A stretch of DNA of 64,000 bases from NCEH01 sp002257205 (GTDB lineage Bacteria > Pseudomonadota > Alphaproteobacteria > Rhizobiales > Xanthobacteraceae): the NCBI RefSeq assembly GCF_043195105.1, contig NZ_JBAFWO010000004.1; one strand, written 5' to 3'. Every line of letters starts with the position of its first letter. Within the stretch, counting starts at the first letter, position 1. Position numbers and translations under genes: made by a program. The notes below the pieces were generated by a model that was given only the letters and a program-made list of their open reading frames with translations, was not told the DNA's origin and did no database searches. Below, piece after piece: positions 27,876 to 37,205 of the stretch.

Positions 27876-28385
27876 ATGAGTACGGGCCTCATCGAGATAC
27901 GTCGCGCGAAGCCCCAGGACGCCCCCGCCATCGCGGACGTTCATGACAGCGCTTGGCGTTCAGTCTATCGCGGCCTCATCCCCGGCCTGGAGCTGGAGCG
28001 GATGGTGGAGCGGCGCGGCCCGGCGTGGTGGGAACAGGCCATCGGGCGCGGCAGCCGGCTTTCGGTGCTGATCGCCGGCGAAGGGGTGGTGGGCTATACC
28101 AATTACGGCGGCAATCGCGCCAAGAACCTGCCCTATGGCGGCGAGATCTATGAGATTTATCTGAAGCCGGTCTATCAGGGCCTCGGCTTCGGACAGCGCC
28201 TGTTCTCCGCCGCCCGGCGCGATCTGGCGCTGGCGGGGCTGAACGGGCTGGTGGTCTGGGCGCTGAAGGACAATGCCGGCGCCGTGGGCTTCTACGAATC
28301 GCTAGGAGGGCAACCGGTCGCAGCCTCCATTGAGCGCTTCGGCACGAAAACCCTGGACAAAGTCGCCTTCGCTTGGCAGCGGTAG
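27876..28385 (+). CDS. GNAT-family N-acetyltransferase
   Basis: A 169-residue acetyltransferase with the usual GNAT order: IEIRRAKPQDAPAIADVH at the N-terminus, SVYRGLIPG, the beta-4 block EIYEIYLKPVYQGLGFGQRLF containing the acetyl-CoA loop (Q-x-x-G-x-G), and ALKDNAGAVGFYESLGG. The substrate is unknown. The ATG at 27876 gives a normal length; an ATG at 27813 would add 21 residues not expected in the family. It is 50 nt upstream of ppa and may share its transcript. Confidence 0.88.
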   Translation: MSTGLIEIRRAKPQDAPAIADVHDSAWRSVYRGLIPGLELERMVERRGPAWWEQAIGRGSRLSVLIAGEGVVGYTNYGGNRAKNLPYGGEIYEIYLKPVYQGLGFGQRLFSAARRDLALAGLNGLVVWALKDNAGAVGFYESLGGQPVAASIERFGTKTLDKVAFAWQR

Positions 28386-28435
28386 CCGCGCCGTCCGTAA
28401 GGGCGCGAGACCCATAGCTTCAAGTGAGTGGCCCC

Positions 28436-28984
28436 ATGCGCATCGACGCCATCAAGATTGGCAAGAATCCGCCCGACGAAGTCAATGTTGTGATCGAAGT
28501 GCCGATCGGCGGAGAGCCCATCAAGTATGAGATGGACAAGGCGTCCGGTACGCTGTTCGTCGATCGCTTCCTTTATACCGCCATGCGGTATCCTGGAAAC
28601 TACGGCTTCATTCCGCACACGCTTTCTGGTGACGGTGATCCCTGCGACGTACTGGTTGCCAATACCCGCGCCATCGTGCCGGGCGCGGTCATCGCCGTGC
28701 GCCCCGTCGGCGTGCTGCTGATGGAGGACGAGGGCGGCTTCGACGAGAAGATCATCGCCGTGCCGTCCCACAAGCTGACCAAGCGTTATGACAAGGTGGT
28801 CAATTATTCCGACCTGCCGGACATCACGCTGCAGCAGATCGAGCACTTCTTCACCCATTACAAGGATCTCGAACCCAACAAATGGGTCAAGATCGTGCGC
28901 TGGGGCGATGTCAGCGAAGCCAAGGCGCTGATCCTCGAAGGCGTCGAGCGCGCCAAGGGCGAGAAGGAACCCGCCGCCGATTGA
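28436..28984 (+). CDS. ppa: Inorganic pyrophosphatase
   Basis: A 182-residue cytoplasmic family I pyrophosphatase that hydrolyses pyrophosphate to phosphate and drives biosynthesis. Key blocks: VVIEVPIGGEPIKYE, the YPGNYGFIPHTLSGDGDPCDVL active site with the metal-binding Asp residues, and EDEGGFDEKII. The ATG at 28436 aligns the N-terminus with known enzymes; an in-frame GTG lies four codons upstream. A strong terminator follows at 29009. Confidence 0.97.
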   Translation: MRIDAIKIGKNPPDEVNVVIEVPIGGEPIKYEMDKASGTLFVDRFLYTAMRYPGNYGFIPHTLSGDGDPCDVLVANTRAIVPGAVIAVRPVGVLLMEDEGGFDEKIIAVPSHKLTKRYDKVVNYSDLPDITLQQIEHFFTHYKDLEPNKWVKIVRWGDVSEAKALILEGVERAKGEKEPAAD

Positions 28985-29008
28985 TCCGGCGCGCGGACCG
29001 TGTGATCG

Positions 29009-29040
29009 AGGCCGGGCGGTTTGCCCGGCCTTTTTCGTTT
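29009..29040 (+). terminator. Intrinsic terminator of ppa
   Basis: Nine-base-pair stem AGGCCGGGC/GCCCGGCCT around GGTTT, running into TTTTTCGTTT. It ends 16 bases before the stop of the convergent nasA gene. Confidence 0.92.
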
Positions 29041-29055
29041 CAGGCGGGCATTGGC

Positions 29056-31761
29056 TCAGGCGGGGACCAGGACCTCCTGGAGGATCTGGCGAAGTTCCGG
29101 CAGGCAGGAGCCGCAATTGGTGCCGGCCTTGAGCCGGGCGCCGATGGCTGCGGCATCGCGATCGCCGGCCGCGATGGCGTCGGTGATGGCGCCGCGCGGC
29201 ACGCCGAAGCAGGAGCAGACCAGCGGCCCGCAGGCGCCGCGCGCCCCGGCCCGCCGGCCCGAGAGCAGGATGCGCCGGTCTTCGGGAGAAACCGTCTCCT
29301 CCGCGAGCAGGCCGGCCAGCGCATCCCAGGCCTGGGGCGCATCGGCCGGACCCATCAGCAGCGCGAAGACCAGGTGCCCGTCCGCATCGAAGGCGGCGGT
29401 GCGATAATGGCCGCCTGGAAGGTCCACCAGCTCCGTGCGGTCCTCCGGCAGGTTCAGGCGCTCCACCCAGTCCGCCCAATCCTGCGGCCCGCCGGCGCCC
29501 GCGAGGCGCCAGCCGAACCCGCCTTCCAGGATCGCGCGCGCCCACCAGGAGCCCGTCGGCAAAGGCGCGGCCGAGAGATCCAGGCGGTGGCGGGCAAGCA
29601 GGAATCCCCGGCTGCGCACGGGCGCCGACGCGAGGGTGGCGGGCGTCGCCTTCAGGTCCGGCTGGCCGGAATGAGGGTCGGTGCGCTTGTGCACCAATGT
29701 GCCCACGGCCCCGTCCGAGGCATTCGCATCGCTCCAGTGGATCGGCGCGAACAGCGTGCCGATCTGTTGCCCGGCATCGATCCGCACTTCCAATGTCGCC
29801 GTGCCGTGGGCGGACGCGACGCGCGCGAGCGCGCCGTCCTCAAGGCCGAGCGGGGCCGCATCGGCAGGATGGATGGCGACGAACGGCGCGCGGATATGCC
29901 CGGCGAGGCGCGGGCTGAGCCCGGTGCGGGTCATGGTGTGCCATTGGTCGCGCACCCGCCCGGTGTTGAGCAGGAACGGGAATTCGCCGCTTCCCGCCGC
30001 CTCCACTTGTCCTGCCTCGACGCGTGCCGGCGCCACGAAGCGCGCGCGGCCGTTCGGGGTGAAGAAGCCGCCTTCGGCGAACAGGCGCGCGCGGCCCTCG
30101 CGTGCCTCCGCCGGCACCGGCCATTGCACGGGCGACAGGCTCTCATATTCGGCGTCCGACAGGGCCGCGAGGCCGGAAATGTCGAAGTCGCGCGTGCCCC
30201 CATTCTCAAAGCCCGAGAGGGCGGCATGCTCGCGGAAGATATCGGCCGGGCCGCGCCAGGCGAAGGCGGCGCCATGGCCGAGCCGCGCGGCGACTTGGGC
30301 CATGGCCCACCAGTCCGGCCGCACCGCGCCGGGCAGGGGGAGGAAGGGCCGTTGGCGGGAGATGCGCCGCTCGGAATTGGTCACCGTGCCGTCCTTCTCG
30401 CCCCAGGCGGCGGCGGGCAGCAGCACGTGGGGCGCGCAGGCGGCGGTATCGTTGCTCCCCACGTTTTCCGACAGCACGAACAGGTCCAGCTTGGCCAGCG
30501 CCGCGCGCACTTCGCGCGCCTGCGGCAGGCTCACGGCCGGATTGGTGCCCATGATCCAGAGCGCCTTGATCTCGCCGCGCGCGATGGCGTCGAACATCTG
30601 AACCGCCTTGTGCCCCTCGGCGCTGGCGATCGCGGGCGCGTCCCAGAACCGGCGCACCCGGTCCACCTCTATGGAAGAAAAGCCCATGTGGGCGGCGAGC
30701 TGGTTGGCGAGCCCGCCCACCTCCCGCCCGCCCATGGCATTGGGCTGGCCGGTGAGCGAGAACGGCCCCATGCCCGGCTTGCCGATCCGCCCCGTGGCGA
30801 GATGGCAATTGAGGATGGCATTCACCTTGTCGGTGCCGACCGCCGACTGGTTCACCCCTTGCGAATAGCAGGTCACCGCGCGGTGGGTGCTACGGAACAG
30901 GTCGAAGAAGGCGGCGACCTCCTCGGCGAACAGGCCGGTGGCGGCGGCGGTGGCGGCGATGTCCGGGGTCAGGGCGCGCGCGGCCTTGAGTGTCTCGGCG
31001 AAGCCTTCGGTGTGGGCGTTGATGAAGGCGTGGTCGAGCGCGCCGGTCTTCTCCAGATGCACCAGCAAGCCGGAAAACAGCGCCACATCGCTGCCGTGGG
31101 CGATCGGCAGGAACAGGTCGGCTTCCTCGCCGGTGGCGGTGCGGCGCGGGTCGATCACCACCAGCTTGGTGCCGCGCGCCGCGCGCGCTGCCACCATGCG
31201 GCGGAACAGCACCGGATGGCACCAGGCGGTGTTGGAGCCGGTGAGGATGATGAGGTCGGCTTCGTCCAGATCCTCATAGGCGCCCGGCACGGTGTCGGAG
31301 CCGAACGCCCGCTTGTGCCCGGCGACCGAGGAGGCCATGCACAGGCGCGAATTGGTGTCCACATTGGCCGTGCCGAGGAAGCCCTTGGCGAGCTTATTGG
31401 CGGCGTAATAATCCTCGGTCAGCAATTGGCCGGAGAGATAGAAGGCCACCGCCTGCGGCCCGTGCTGGTCGATGACGGCACGAATTCCGTCCGCCACCCG
31501 GTCGAGCGCGGCGTCCCACGGGGCTTCCGCCAATAGTCCGTCGGAACCGCGCATCATGGGGTTAAGCAGGCGGGTGTCGAGCGCCAGCGTCTCGCCCAAC
31601 GCCGCGCCCTTGGAGCATAATCGCCCGAGATTGGCGGGATGCGCCGCATCGCCGGCGATCAGCGCACCGCCGCGCCCGTCCGGGGTCGCCTTCACGCCGC
31701 ATCCCACCCCGCAATAGGGGCAGGTGGTGGCGATCGCGGGGGCGGAGGAAAGAGCGTTCAT
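29056..31761 (-). CDS. nasA: Assimilatory nitrate reductase catalytic subunit
   Basis: A 901-residue cytoplasmic molybdopterin enzyme that reduces nitrate to nitrite. Cys14, Cys17, Cys21 and Cys49 form the N-terminal [4Fe-4S] site (CPYCGVGC and RLCSKG). Molybdopterin guanine dinucleotide-binding blocks follow (TGSNTAWCHPVLFRR, MGTNPAVSLPQA). The last 60 residues form a BFD-like [2Fe-2S] domain with VCSCFGVP and TNCGSCLPEL, an extra electron-entry module seen in Klebsiella-type NasA. No Tat signal. It is the last gene of the leftward nitrate cluster, starting 13 nt after the flavoprotein gene that probably supplies electrons. Confidence 0.96.
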   Translation of the reverse strand: MNALSSAPAIATTCPYCGVGCGVKATPDGRGGALIAGDAAHPANLGRLCSKGAALGETLALDTRLLNPMMRGSDGLLAEAPWDAALDRVADGIRAVIDQHGPQAVAFYLSGQLLTEDYYAANKLAKGFLGTANVDTNSRLCMASSVAGHKRAFGSDTVPGAYEDLDEADLIILTGSNTAWCHPVLFRRMVAARAARGTKLVVIDPRRTATGEEADLFLPIAHGSDVALFSGLLVHLEKTGALDHAFINAHTEGFAETLKAARALTPDIAATAAATGLFAEEVAAFFDLFRSTHRAVTCYSQGVNQSAVGTDKVNAILNCHLATGRIGKPGMGPFSLTGQPNAMGGREVGGLANQLAAHMGFSSIEVDRVRRFWDAPAIASAEGHKAVQMFDAIARGEIKALWIMGTNPAVSLPQAREVRAALAKLDLFVLSENVGSNDTAACAPHVLLPAAAWGEKDGTVTNSERRISRQRPFLPLPGAVRPDWWAMAQVAARLGHGAAFAWRGPADIFREHAALSGFENGGTRDFDISGLAALSDAEYESLSPVQWPVPAEAREGRARLFAEGGFFTPNGRARFVAPARVEAGQVEAAGSGEFPFLLNTGRVRDQWHTMTRTGLSPRLAGHIRAPFVAIHPADAAPLGLEDGALARVASAHGTATLEVRIDAGQQIGTLFAPIHWSDANASDGAVGTLVHKRTDPHSGQPDLKATPATLASAPVRSRGFLLARHRLDLSAAPLPTGSWWARAILEGGFGWRLAGAGGPQDWADWVERLNLPEDRTELVDLPGGHYRTAAFDADGHLVFALLMGPADAPQAWDALAGLLAEETVSPEDRRILLSGRRAGARGACGPLVCSCFGVPRGAITDAIAAGDRDAAAIGARLKAGTNCGSCLPELRQILQEVLVPA

Positions 31762-31774
31762 GGCCGGCGCTTTC

Positions 31775-33403
31775 TCAATAGACGTCAGCCTGATAGCGGC
31801 CGGCTTTCTTCAACTCGGTGATGAAGGCGCGGGCTTTCTCGAGATCCATGCCGCCGTGCTGCGAGGCGACATCGGCGAGCGCCAGTTCCACATCCTTCGC
31901 CATGCGCTTGGCATCGCCGCAGATGTAGAAGTGCGCGCCCTCCTTGAGCCAAGCCCACAGTTCCGCGCCATGCTCGCGGATGCGGTCCTGGACATAGATT
32001 TTCTCGGCCCCGTCGCGCGACCATGCGGTCTCCAGCCGCGTCAGGCAGCCCGCCGCCTGCATCCCGGCAAGCTCGTCCTCATAGAAGAAATCACTCTCGC
32101 GCCGCTGGTGGCCGAAGAACAGCCAGTTCCGGCCCGGCGCCTTGGCCGCCATGCGCTCGTGCAGGAAGGCGCGGAACGGGGCGATGCCGGTGCCCGGCCC
32201 CACCATGATGACGCCCTTCGTCTCATCCTGCGGCAAGGCGAAGCCGTGCGCCTTCTGGATATAGGCCCTCAGCCGCGTGCCCTCCGGCACCCGTCCGCCG
32301 AGGAAGGTGGAGGCGACCCCGTGGCGCGTGCGGCCGCCAACCGCATAGCGCACCGCATCCACCGTCAGGGACAGCCGGCCGGGGGTGGCAAGCGGGCTCG
32401 ACGAGATGGAATAAAGCCGCGGCTGGAGCGGCTCCAGGCATTCGATGACGGCTTCCGGGTCGGGCCTGATGCCGGGGAATTTCTCCAGCGCCGCCAGCAC
32501 GTCGAGGGCGGCGGCATCGCCGTCCGGATCCTCCCCCGCCGCCAGCGCCTTCGCCTTGGTCTTGCGCGCGCCGCCGGTGATGTAGGAGATCAGATGGAAC
32601 AGCGCGTCGGGCGCCGCGCCAAGGCACACTTCGCGCGCCAGAACGTCGTGCAAGGTCTTCTCGTTGATGGGGAAATCCGCCGGCGCATGGAGTGCGGCCA
32701 GCACCGCATCCACCAGGGCGGGATCATTCACCGGGAACAGGCCGAAGCTGTCGCCCACGCGGTATTCGATGCCGGAGCCCGCAAGGTCGAACTCGACATG
32801 CCAGGTCTCCTTTTCCGAGCCCGCCTTGTTGAGGCGCGAGCGGCCGAGGAAGACGACTTCGCCGGGGTTCTCCCGCGTGCCGAGCGGCACTGAGGGAAGG
32901 GGCGCGGCGGGCTGCGCTTGCGGAGCGGCGCCGCCGGGCGCGGCGGGGGCGCCGTCCATCTCCGCCGCCAATTGCTTGAGCATGCGCAGGGTTTCCTTGC
33001 CGCCCGGCGCGCACAGATTGAGCTTGGTCTCGGTGCCGTCCGCGATGGCCTTGGAATAGCTCTCGCACAGATAGCCGCACTGGCCGCAATCCTGCTGCGC
33101 CATGGCTGCCATCATGCGGCGGGGCAAAGCTTTTCCCTCGGCCAGCTTCATGCGCTCGTCGAGCGGCAGGGCGGCGTCGTGCCAGGGCGCGCCGTCATCT
33201 TCCTCGCCCGCCGGGCCTGCGCCCGCGAGCAGGGCCGCGCTCTCGTCCGGGGAGAGACTGGTCGCCCCGACGTCGGAGGAGAAGACGCCGGCGAAGAAGC
33301 CGTTCAGCCAGGAGCGCTGCTCGGGCGTGAAGGGGGCGCTTTCCGGTAGAAAGGGCACGACAGCCCTTGGCGAGGTTTGGGGCGGGCGGGTCTGGAGGGT
33401 CAT
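31775..33403 (-). CDS. FNR-type flavoprotein reductase (sulfite reductase alpha-like) with an N-terminal Fe-S motif
   Basis: A 542-residue protein. Residues 100-135 hold Cys106, Cys109, Cys113 and Cys131 in CGQCGYLC...LNLC, a probable [4Fe-4S] site. From about residue 175 onward it is a CysJ-like FAD/NADPH reductase: RLYSISSSPLATPGR for FAD, GPGTGIAPFRAFLHER for NADPH, and the C-terminal WLKEGAHFYICGDAKRMAKD. The flavodoxin domain of true CysJ is missing. It overlaps the nitrite reductase gene by 4 nt and precedes nasA, so it most likely passes NADPH electrons to these enzymes rather than to sulfite reductase. Confidence 0.88.
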   Translation of the reverse strand: MTLQTRPPQTSPRAVVPFLPESAPFTPEQRSWLNGFFAGVFSSDVGATSLSPDESAALLAGAGPAGEEDDGAPWHDAALPLDERMKLAEGKALPRRMMAAMAQQDCGQCGYLCESYSKAIADGTETKLNLCAPGGKETLRMLKQLAAEMDGAPAAPGGAAPQAQPAAPLPSVPLGTRENPGEVVFLGRSRLNKAGSEKETWHVEFDLAGSGIEYRVGDSFGLFPVNDPALVDAVLAALHAPADFPINEKTLHDVLAREVCLGAAPDALFHLISYITGGARKTKAKALAAGEDPDGDAAALDVLAALEKFPGIRPDPEAVIECLEPLQPRLYSISSSPLATPGRLSLTVDAVRYAVGGRTRHGVASTFLGGRVPEGTRLRAYIQKAHGFALPQDETKGVIMVGPGTGIAPFRAFLHERMAAKAPGRNWLFFGHQRRESDFFYEDELAGMQAAGCLTRLETAWSRDGAEKIYVQDRIREHGAELWAWLKEGAHFYICGDAKRMAKDVELALADVASQHGGMDLEKARAFITELKKAGRYQADVY

Positions 33404-35166
33404 TCCGCGGGCTCCGCAGCGACGAGGGATTTCAGCTGTTCCGCATCCATGCGGCGAGTGAAGGCGGCGAACGGCTCGCCCGCCGTGCGATGGCCGAGCC
33501 AGGTTTTCAGGAGCTTCTCGACCAGCACCGGGGCATCTTCCGCCTTCACGTCGCGGAACAGCTCCTCGGCGATGGCGGCATCGGTGCCGAACCCGCCGCC
33601 CACCAGCAGGTGATAGCCGTCCACCGTATCGCCCTCCTCATTGAGGGCGACGCGCGCGCCGATCAGGCCGATGTCGCCGATATAATGCTGGGCGCAGCTG
33701 TTGTGGCAGCCGGTGACATGGATGTTCACCGGCTCGGCGAGCGCCACGCGCGGGCCGCAATGGGCGCCGATGGCGAGCGCCGTGCCCTTGGTATCGGCGG
33801 CGGCGAAGCGGCAGCCTTTCGAGCCGGTGCAGGCGACGATGCCGGCCTGAAGCGCGCTCGCCTCGGCGGTGAGGCCGATGTCCGCGATGGCGGCCTTGGC
33901 CTCGTCCACGCGCGCGTCGGGAATGCCGGACAGCAGCAGATTCTGCCACACGGTCAGGCGGATATCGCCATCGCCCAGGCGCACCGCGAGATCGGCGAGC
34001 GCGTGCATCTGCGCCACGCTGATGCGCCCGACGGGCAGGCCGATGCCGATCCAGTTCAGCCCCGCCTGTTTTTGGGGATGCACGCCGAGATGGGCCATGC
34101 GGTCCGCCTGCGGGCGCGGCAACACGGCTTCGGCGGGGAGGCGCAGCAGCTTTTGGTCGAGCTTCTCTTCCACGGCGGCGAGGAATTTCTCGAAGCCCCA
34201 GGCATCCAGCACATATTTCAGCCGCGCCTTCTTACGGTCGGTGCGATCGCCGCTGTCGATGAACACGCGCACGATGGCATCCGCCACGCGGGTCGCGTCC
34301 TTGGGCTCCAGGATCACCCCGGTGTCGCGGGCGAAATCTTTGTGGCCGGTGATGCCGCCGAGCGCGAGGCGGAACCACACGCCCGGTTCCGCGCCGAAGC
34401 CCGCGCGCACCTCCACCGCCTGGAAGCCGATGTCGTTCGTGTCCTCCAGCGCGCCGATGCGCCCGGCGCCGTCGAACGCCACATTGAACTTGCGCGGCAG
34501 GCCATACATGGCGCGGGTGTTGAGAATGTAATGGTGCCATTCCCGCGCATAGGGGCGGGTGTCGAGCAATTCCTGCGGGTCGATGCCGGCGGTGGGCGTG
34601 CCGGTGACGTTGCGAATATTATCGCCCCCGGCACCCTTGGCGGTAAGGCCGAGATCCACCAGCTTTTCCAGCAGGATCACCCCGTCGGCGGCCGGGATCT
34701 CGCGGATTTGCAGATTGGCGCGGGTGGTGACGTCGCAATAGCCGCCGCCATGGTCGCGGGCGATATCGGCGATGCCCCGGAATTGCCAATGGGTGAGAAT
34801 GCCATTGGGCATGCGCATGCGGCACATGAAGCTGTCTTGCGCCGGGGCCACATAGAACAGGCCGTTGTATTTCCAGCGCAGGATGTCCGGCCCCTTGGGG
34901 AATTCGCCCGCCTGGGCGGCGTCCTTCATGCGGGCATAGCTGTCGAGGCCCATTTCCTCGCGCTTGGCCTTTTCCTCGGGCGTGAGCTTCCGGCCCTCGG
35001 CCTCGGTGCGGGCCATGGCCGTGTGGCTGGCGGCATCCGGGCCGGTGGGCTCGGCGGCGGGCGTGGCAGGGCTGGAGCCGGGCGCGCGCGCCACACGCGC
35101 CACCTGCGCGCCGGAGACGAAGCCTTCGAGATAGCGTTTCTGGTCGATGGTGAAATCGCCGCCCAT
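33400..35166 (-). CDS. nirA: NirA-family siroheme nitrite (or sulfite) reductase
   Basis: A 588-residue ferredoxin-type siroheme/[4Fe-4S] reductase. The cluster cysteines are in CTGSKGC and GCHNSC, the two halves of the family's cofactor site; the duplicated ferrite-reductase halves begin with GILTHWQFRGIADIA and GLNWIGIGLPVGRIS. Such enzymes reduce nitrite to ammonium or sulfite to sulfide with six electrons. The location between the FAD oxidoreductase and the FNR/nasA genes in a nitrate cluster supports nitrite. The first 90 residues are a variable, Ala-rich extension. It starts 11 nt after the preceding gene. Confidence 0.9.
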   Translation of the reverse strand: MGGDFTIDQKRYLEGFVSGAQVARVARAPGSSPATPAAEPTGPDAASHTAMARTEAEGRKLTPEEKAKREEMGLDSYARMKDAAQAGEFPKGPDILRWKYNGLFYVAPAQDSFMCRMRMPNGILTHWQFRGIADIARDHGGGYCDVTTRANLQIREIPAADGVILLEKLVDLGLTAKGAGGDNIRNVTGTPTAGIDPQELLDTRPYAREWHHYILNTRAMYGLPRKFNVAFDGAGRIGALEDTNDIGFQAVEVRAGFGAEPGVWFRLALGGITGHKDFARDTGVILEPKDATRVADAIVRVFIDSGDRTDRKKARLKYVLDAWGFEKFLAAVEEKLDQKLLRLPAEAVLPRPQADRMAHLGVHPQKQAGLNWIGIGLPVGRISVAQMHALADLAVRLGDGDIRLTVWQNLLLSGIPDARVDEAKAAIADIGLTAEASALQAGIVACTGSKGCRFAAADTKGTALAIGAHCGPRVALAEPVNIHVTGCHNSCAQHYIGDIGLIGARVALNEEGDTVDGYHLLVGGGFGTDAAIAEELFRDVKAEDAPVLVEKLLKTWLGHRTAGEPFAAFTRRMDAEQLKSLVAAEPAE

Positions 35167-35177
35167 GTTTCTTCTCC

Positions 35178-36389
35178 TCAGGCCGCGGCATCGTGCGCGA
35201 CCGGCCCGAAGGCGAGGTCCGCGCGCAAAGCTGCGATCGGGGTGCGGTTCGTGATGAGGTCGAGATAGAACAGGCCGTCGGCCGTATCGCCGTAGAGAAC
35301 GGCGCCGATCAGCCGCCCGTCCTTGATGATCAGCCGCCGGTAGATGCCGCGCGCGCGGTCGGTGAGCACTATGTCTTCTGTGCCGGGGCCGCCGGTGACG
35401 TCTCCGGCGGAAAAGACATGCACGCCCGACACCTTGAGATTGGTCGCGACCGCGCTGCCTTCATAAAGCGCATCCGCGCCAGCGAAGCGGCGGGCGAGCA
35501 CGCGGGCCTGCTCATAGGCCGGCGCCACGAGGCCATAGACGGCGGCGCGGTGTTCTGCGCATTCGCCAATGGCGTGGATGGCGGGATCGCTCGTTGCGAG
35601 CGTATCGTCCACCAGCACGCCGCGATTGCAGGCGAGCCCGGCGGCGCGGGCCAGGTCCGCATTGGGGCGCACACCGCAGGCAACCACCACGATGTCGGCA
35701 GGGATCAGCCGTCCATCGGCGAGCCGCAGGCCGGTGACATGGTCAGTGCCCTCCACGCGTGCGGAGGAGGCTTCGAGCATCACTTCGATGCCGCGCGCTT
35801 CCACCGCCTGGCGCAGCAGGGCGCCGGCGCGGGCGTCGAGCTGGCGTTCCATGAGGCGGTCCATGAGATGGACGAGGGTTGTCTTCGCGCCGGCGCCCGC
35901 CATGCCGCTGGCTGCTTCCAGGCCCAGCAGCCCGCCGCCGATGACCACCGCCCGCGTGCCGGGCTTCGCCGCATCCATCAGCGCCGCGACGTCCGCGAGA
36001 TCGCGGAAGGTGCGTACGCCGGGCAGGTCCATGCCCGGCACCGGCAGGCGGATGGGATGCGAGCCGGTGGCGAGCACCAGATGCTGATAGGGCAGGCGGG
36101 CACCATCCGCGAGCGCGACGGTCTTCGCCGCGCGGTCGATGGCGGTTGCGGGATTTCCGTAGAGCAGCGTGACGCCCCGGTCACGCCACCAGGCGGCGGG
36201 CTTCAATTGCGCGTCGGCCACCGCGATCTTGCCGGCGAGCACGTCGGACAGCAGCACGCGATTATAGGCGAGCTGCGGCTCGGCGCCGATCACCGCGACG
36301 GCGTAACGCCCCAACGCCCGCTGCGCCAGCTCCTCGCAGAGCTTGGCGGCGGCCATGCCGTTGCCGACGATGACGAGGGTTTCAGCCAT
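35178..36389 (-). CDS. NAD(P)H/FAD-dependent oxidoreductase (NirB N-terminal-like)
   Basis: A 403-residue flavoprotein with the FAD loop LVIVGNGMAAAKLCEEL, a second Rossmann loop in VVIGGGLLGLEAASGMA for NAD(P)H, and the C-terminal FAD block IHAIGECAEHR. It resembles the N-terminal half of the large assimilatory nitrite reductase NirB and rubredoxin reductases. As NirA here lacks a reductase part, this protein could feed it electrons from NAD(P)H (inference). A repeat block (36433-36719) separates it from the globin gene upstream. Confidence 0.88.
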   Translation of the reverse strand: MAETLVIVGNGMAAAKLCEELAQRALGRYAVAVIGAEPQLAYNRVLLSDVLAGKIAVADAQLKPAAWWRDRGVTLLYGNPATAIDRAAKTVALADGARLPYQHLVLATGSHPIRLPVPGMDLPGVRTFRDLADVAALMDAAKPGTRAVVIGGGLLGLEAASGMAGAGAKTTLVHLMDRLMERQLDARAGALLRQAVEARGIEVMLEASSARVEGTDHVTGLRLADGRLIPADIVVVACGVRPNADLARAAGLACNRGVLVDDTLATSDPAIHAIGECAEHRAAVYGLVAPAYEQARVLARRFAGADALYEGSAVATNLKVSGVHVFSAGDVTGGPGTEDIVLTDRARGIYRRLIIKDGRLIGAVLYGDTADGLFYLDLITNRTPIAALRADLAFGPVAHDAAA

Positions 36390-36755
36390 GAGCTTCTTCT
36401 CCCCTTGAGGGGCGCGCGCGATGCAGGGAGAAGCCCCCTCTTCCCGAGGCGGAGAGGGTTGGGGTGAGGGGTGTGTTTTCGTGCGCTTCGACGCGCCAGA
36501 GCCCCCTCACCCGCCTGCTGCGCAGCCGACCTCTCCCCGTGGGGGAGAGGTGAAGGGCGCTCTTTTCCAGGGGGGAGAGATGCAGAGGGATTCCCCCTCT
36601 CCCCGCGGGGGAGAGGGTTGGGGTGAGGGGGGTACGCTCTCCGCTGAACCCGGCGGAGCTCATCCGGACGGCGCCATACCCCTCTCCCCAACCCTCCCCC
36701 GCAAGGGGGGAGGGGGCTGGAATGCGAAAGGGGAGAAGCGGGGCGCGCATGATCG
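36390..36755. repeat. Palindromic repeat block 2 (repeats at 36433-36719)
   Basis: A 366-base gap inside the nitrate cluster. It contains three further units related to block 1: CTCTCCCCGCGGGGGAGAG-type hairpins with GGTTGGGGTGAGGGG, one module with CCCCTCACC and ACCTCTCCCC...GGGGAGAGGT, and a reversed unit near 36677-36715. No gene is seen. These hairpins lie between the globin and the FAD oxidoreductase and might trim or attenuate the operon mRNA. Confidence 0.8.
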
Positions 36756-37190
36756 TCACTCGGCCGCAGCCGGGGCCGGTGCCGCATCTTCCGCAGCGGC
36801 GATCATGACCGAGGAGAGCAGGCCATAGGCCTCGCTCCAGGCGTCCCTGACCTCGGGCGTGAAATCGGCGCCGAGGCCCTGTTCCAGCGTCCAGAGCAGC
36901 GCTGCGCCGACGGGCGGATAATGGGCGGCTTCCACCCCATAGGCGACGTGGCGTTTCGCCAATGCCTGCGCGGCGGGGACCACGGCTTCCAGATTGGACA
37001 GGCCCTTCACCACCATGGCGAGGGTCGCCATCAGCTTGCGGCCCTGCTCCGTGATGTCGCCCTTGAACAGGGGCTTCACCTGCGGCGTGGTTTCGAACAG
37101 GCGGGCGTAGAACAGCGCCGCCGCCTGCTCGGAGATGGGCGCCACCTTGGCGAAGGAGGATTGGATCAGTTCGATCTGGACGGGGGTCAT
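36756..37190 (-). CDS. Single-domain globin (Vitreoscilla-type bacterial haemoglobin)
   Basis: A 144-residue haem protein. Alignment with single-domain bacterial globins gives proximal His81 in RHVAYGVEAAHYPPVG and a likely distal Gln49 in the E helix. The C-terminal DAWSEAYGLLSSVMI helix is typical; the last ten residues are Ala/Pro/Glu. Such globins bind oxygen and nitric oxide. Inside a nitrate operon (15 nt after nrtD) it probably removes nitric oxide formed from nitrite. Confidence 0.9.
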   Translation of the reverse strand: MTPVQIELIQSSFAKVAPISEQAAALFYARLFETTPQVKPLFKGDITEQGRKLMATLAMVVKGLSNLEAVVPAAQALAKRHVAYGVEAAHYPPVGAALLWTLEQGLGADFTPEVRDAWSEAYGLLSSVMIAAAEDAAPAPAAAE

Positions 37191-37205
37191 GGGCCGATCC
37201 TCCGC

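Noticed and set aside
28882..31536. Open frame of 884 codons opposite nasA
   Set aside because: Product is rich in Arg, Ala, Gly and His with no domains; it is the mirror of nasA, whose motifs are complete. High G+C makes such long shadow frames common.
32000..33403. True sulfite reductase (CysJ) assignment
   Set aside because: Flavodoxin domain is absent and the genomic setting is nitrate assimilation, so a CysJ symbol would mislead.
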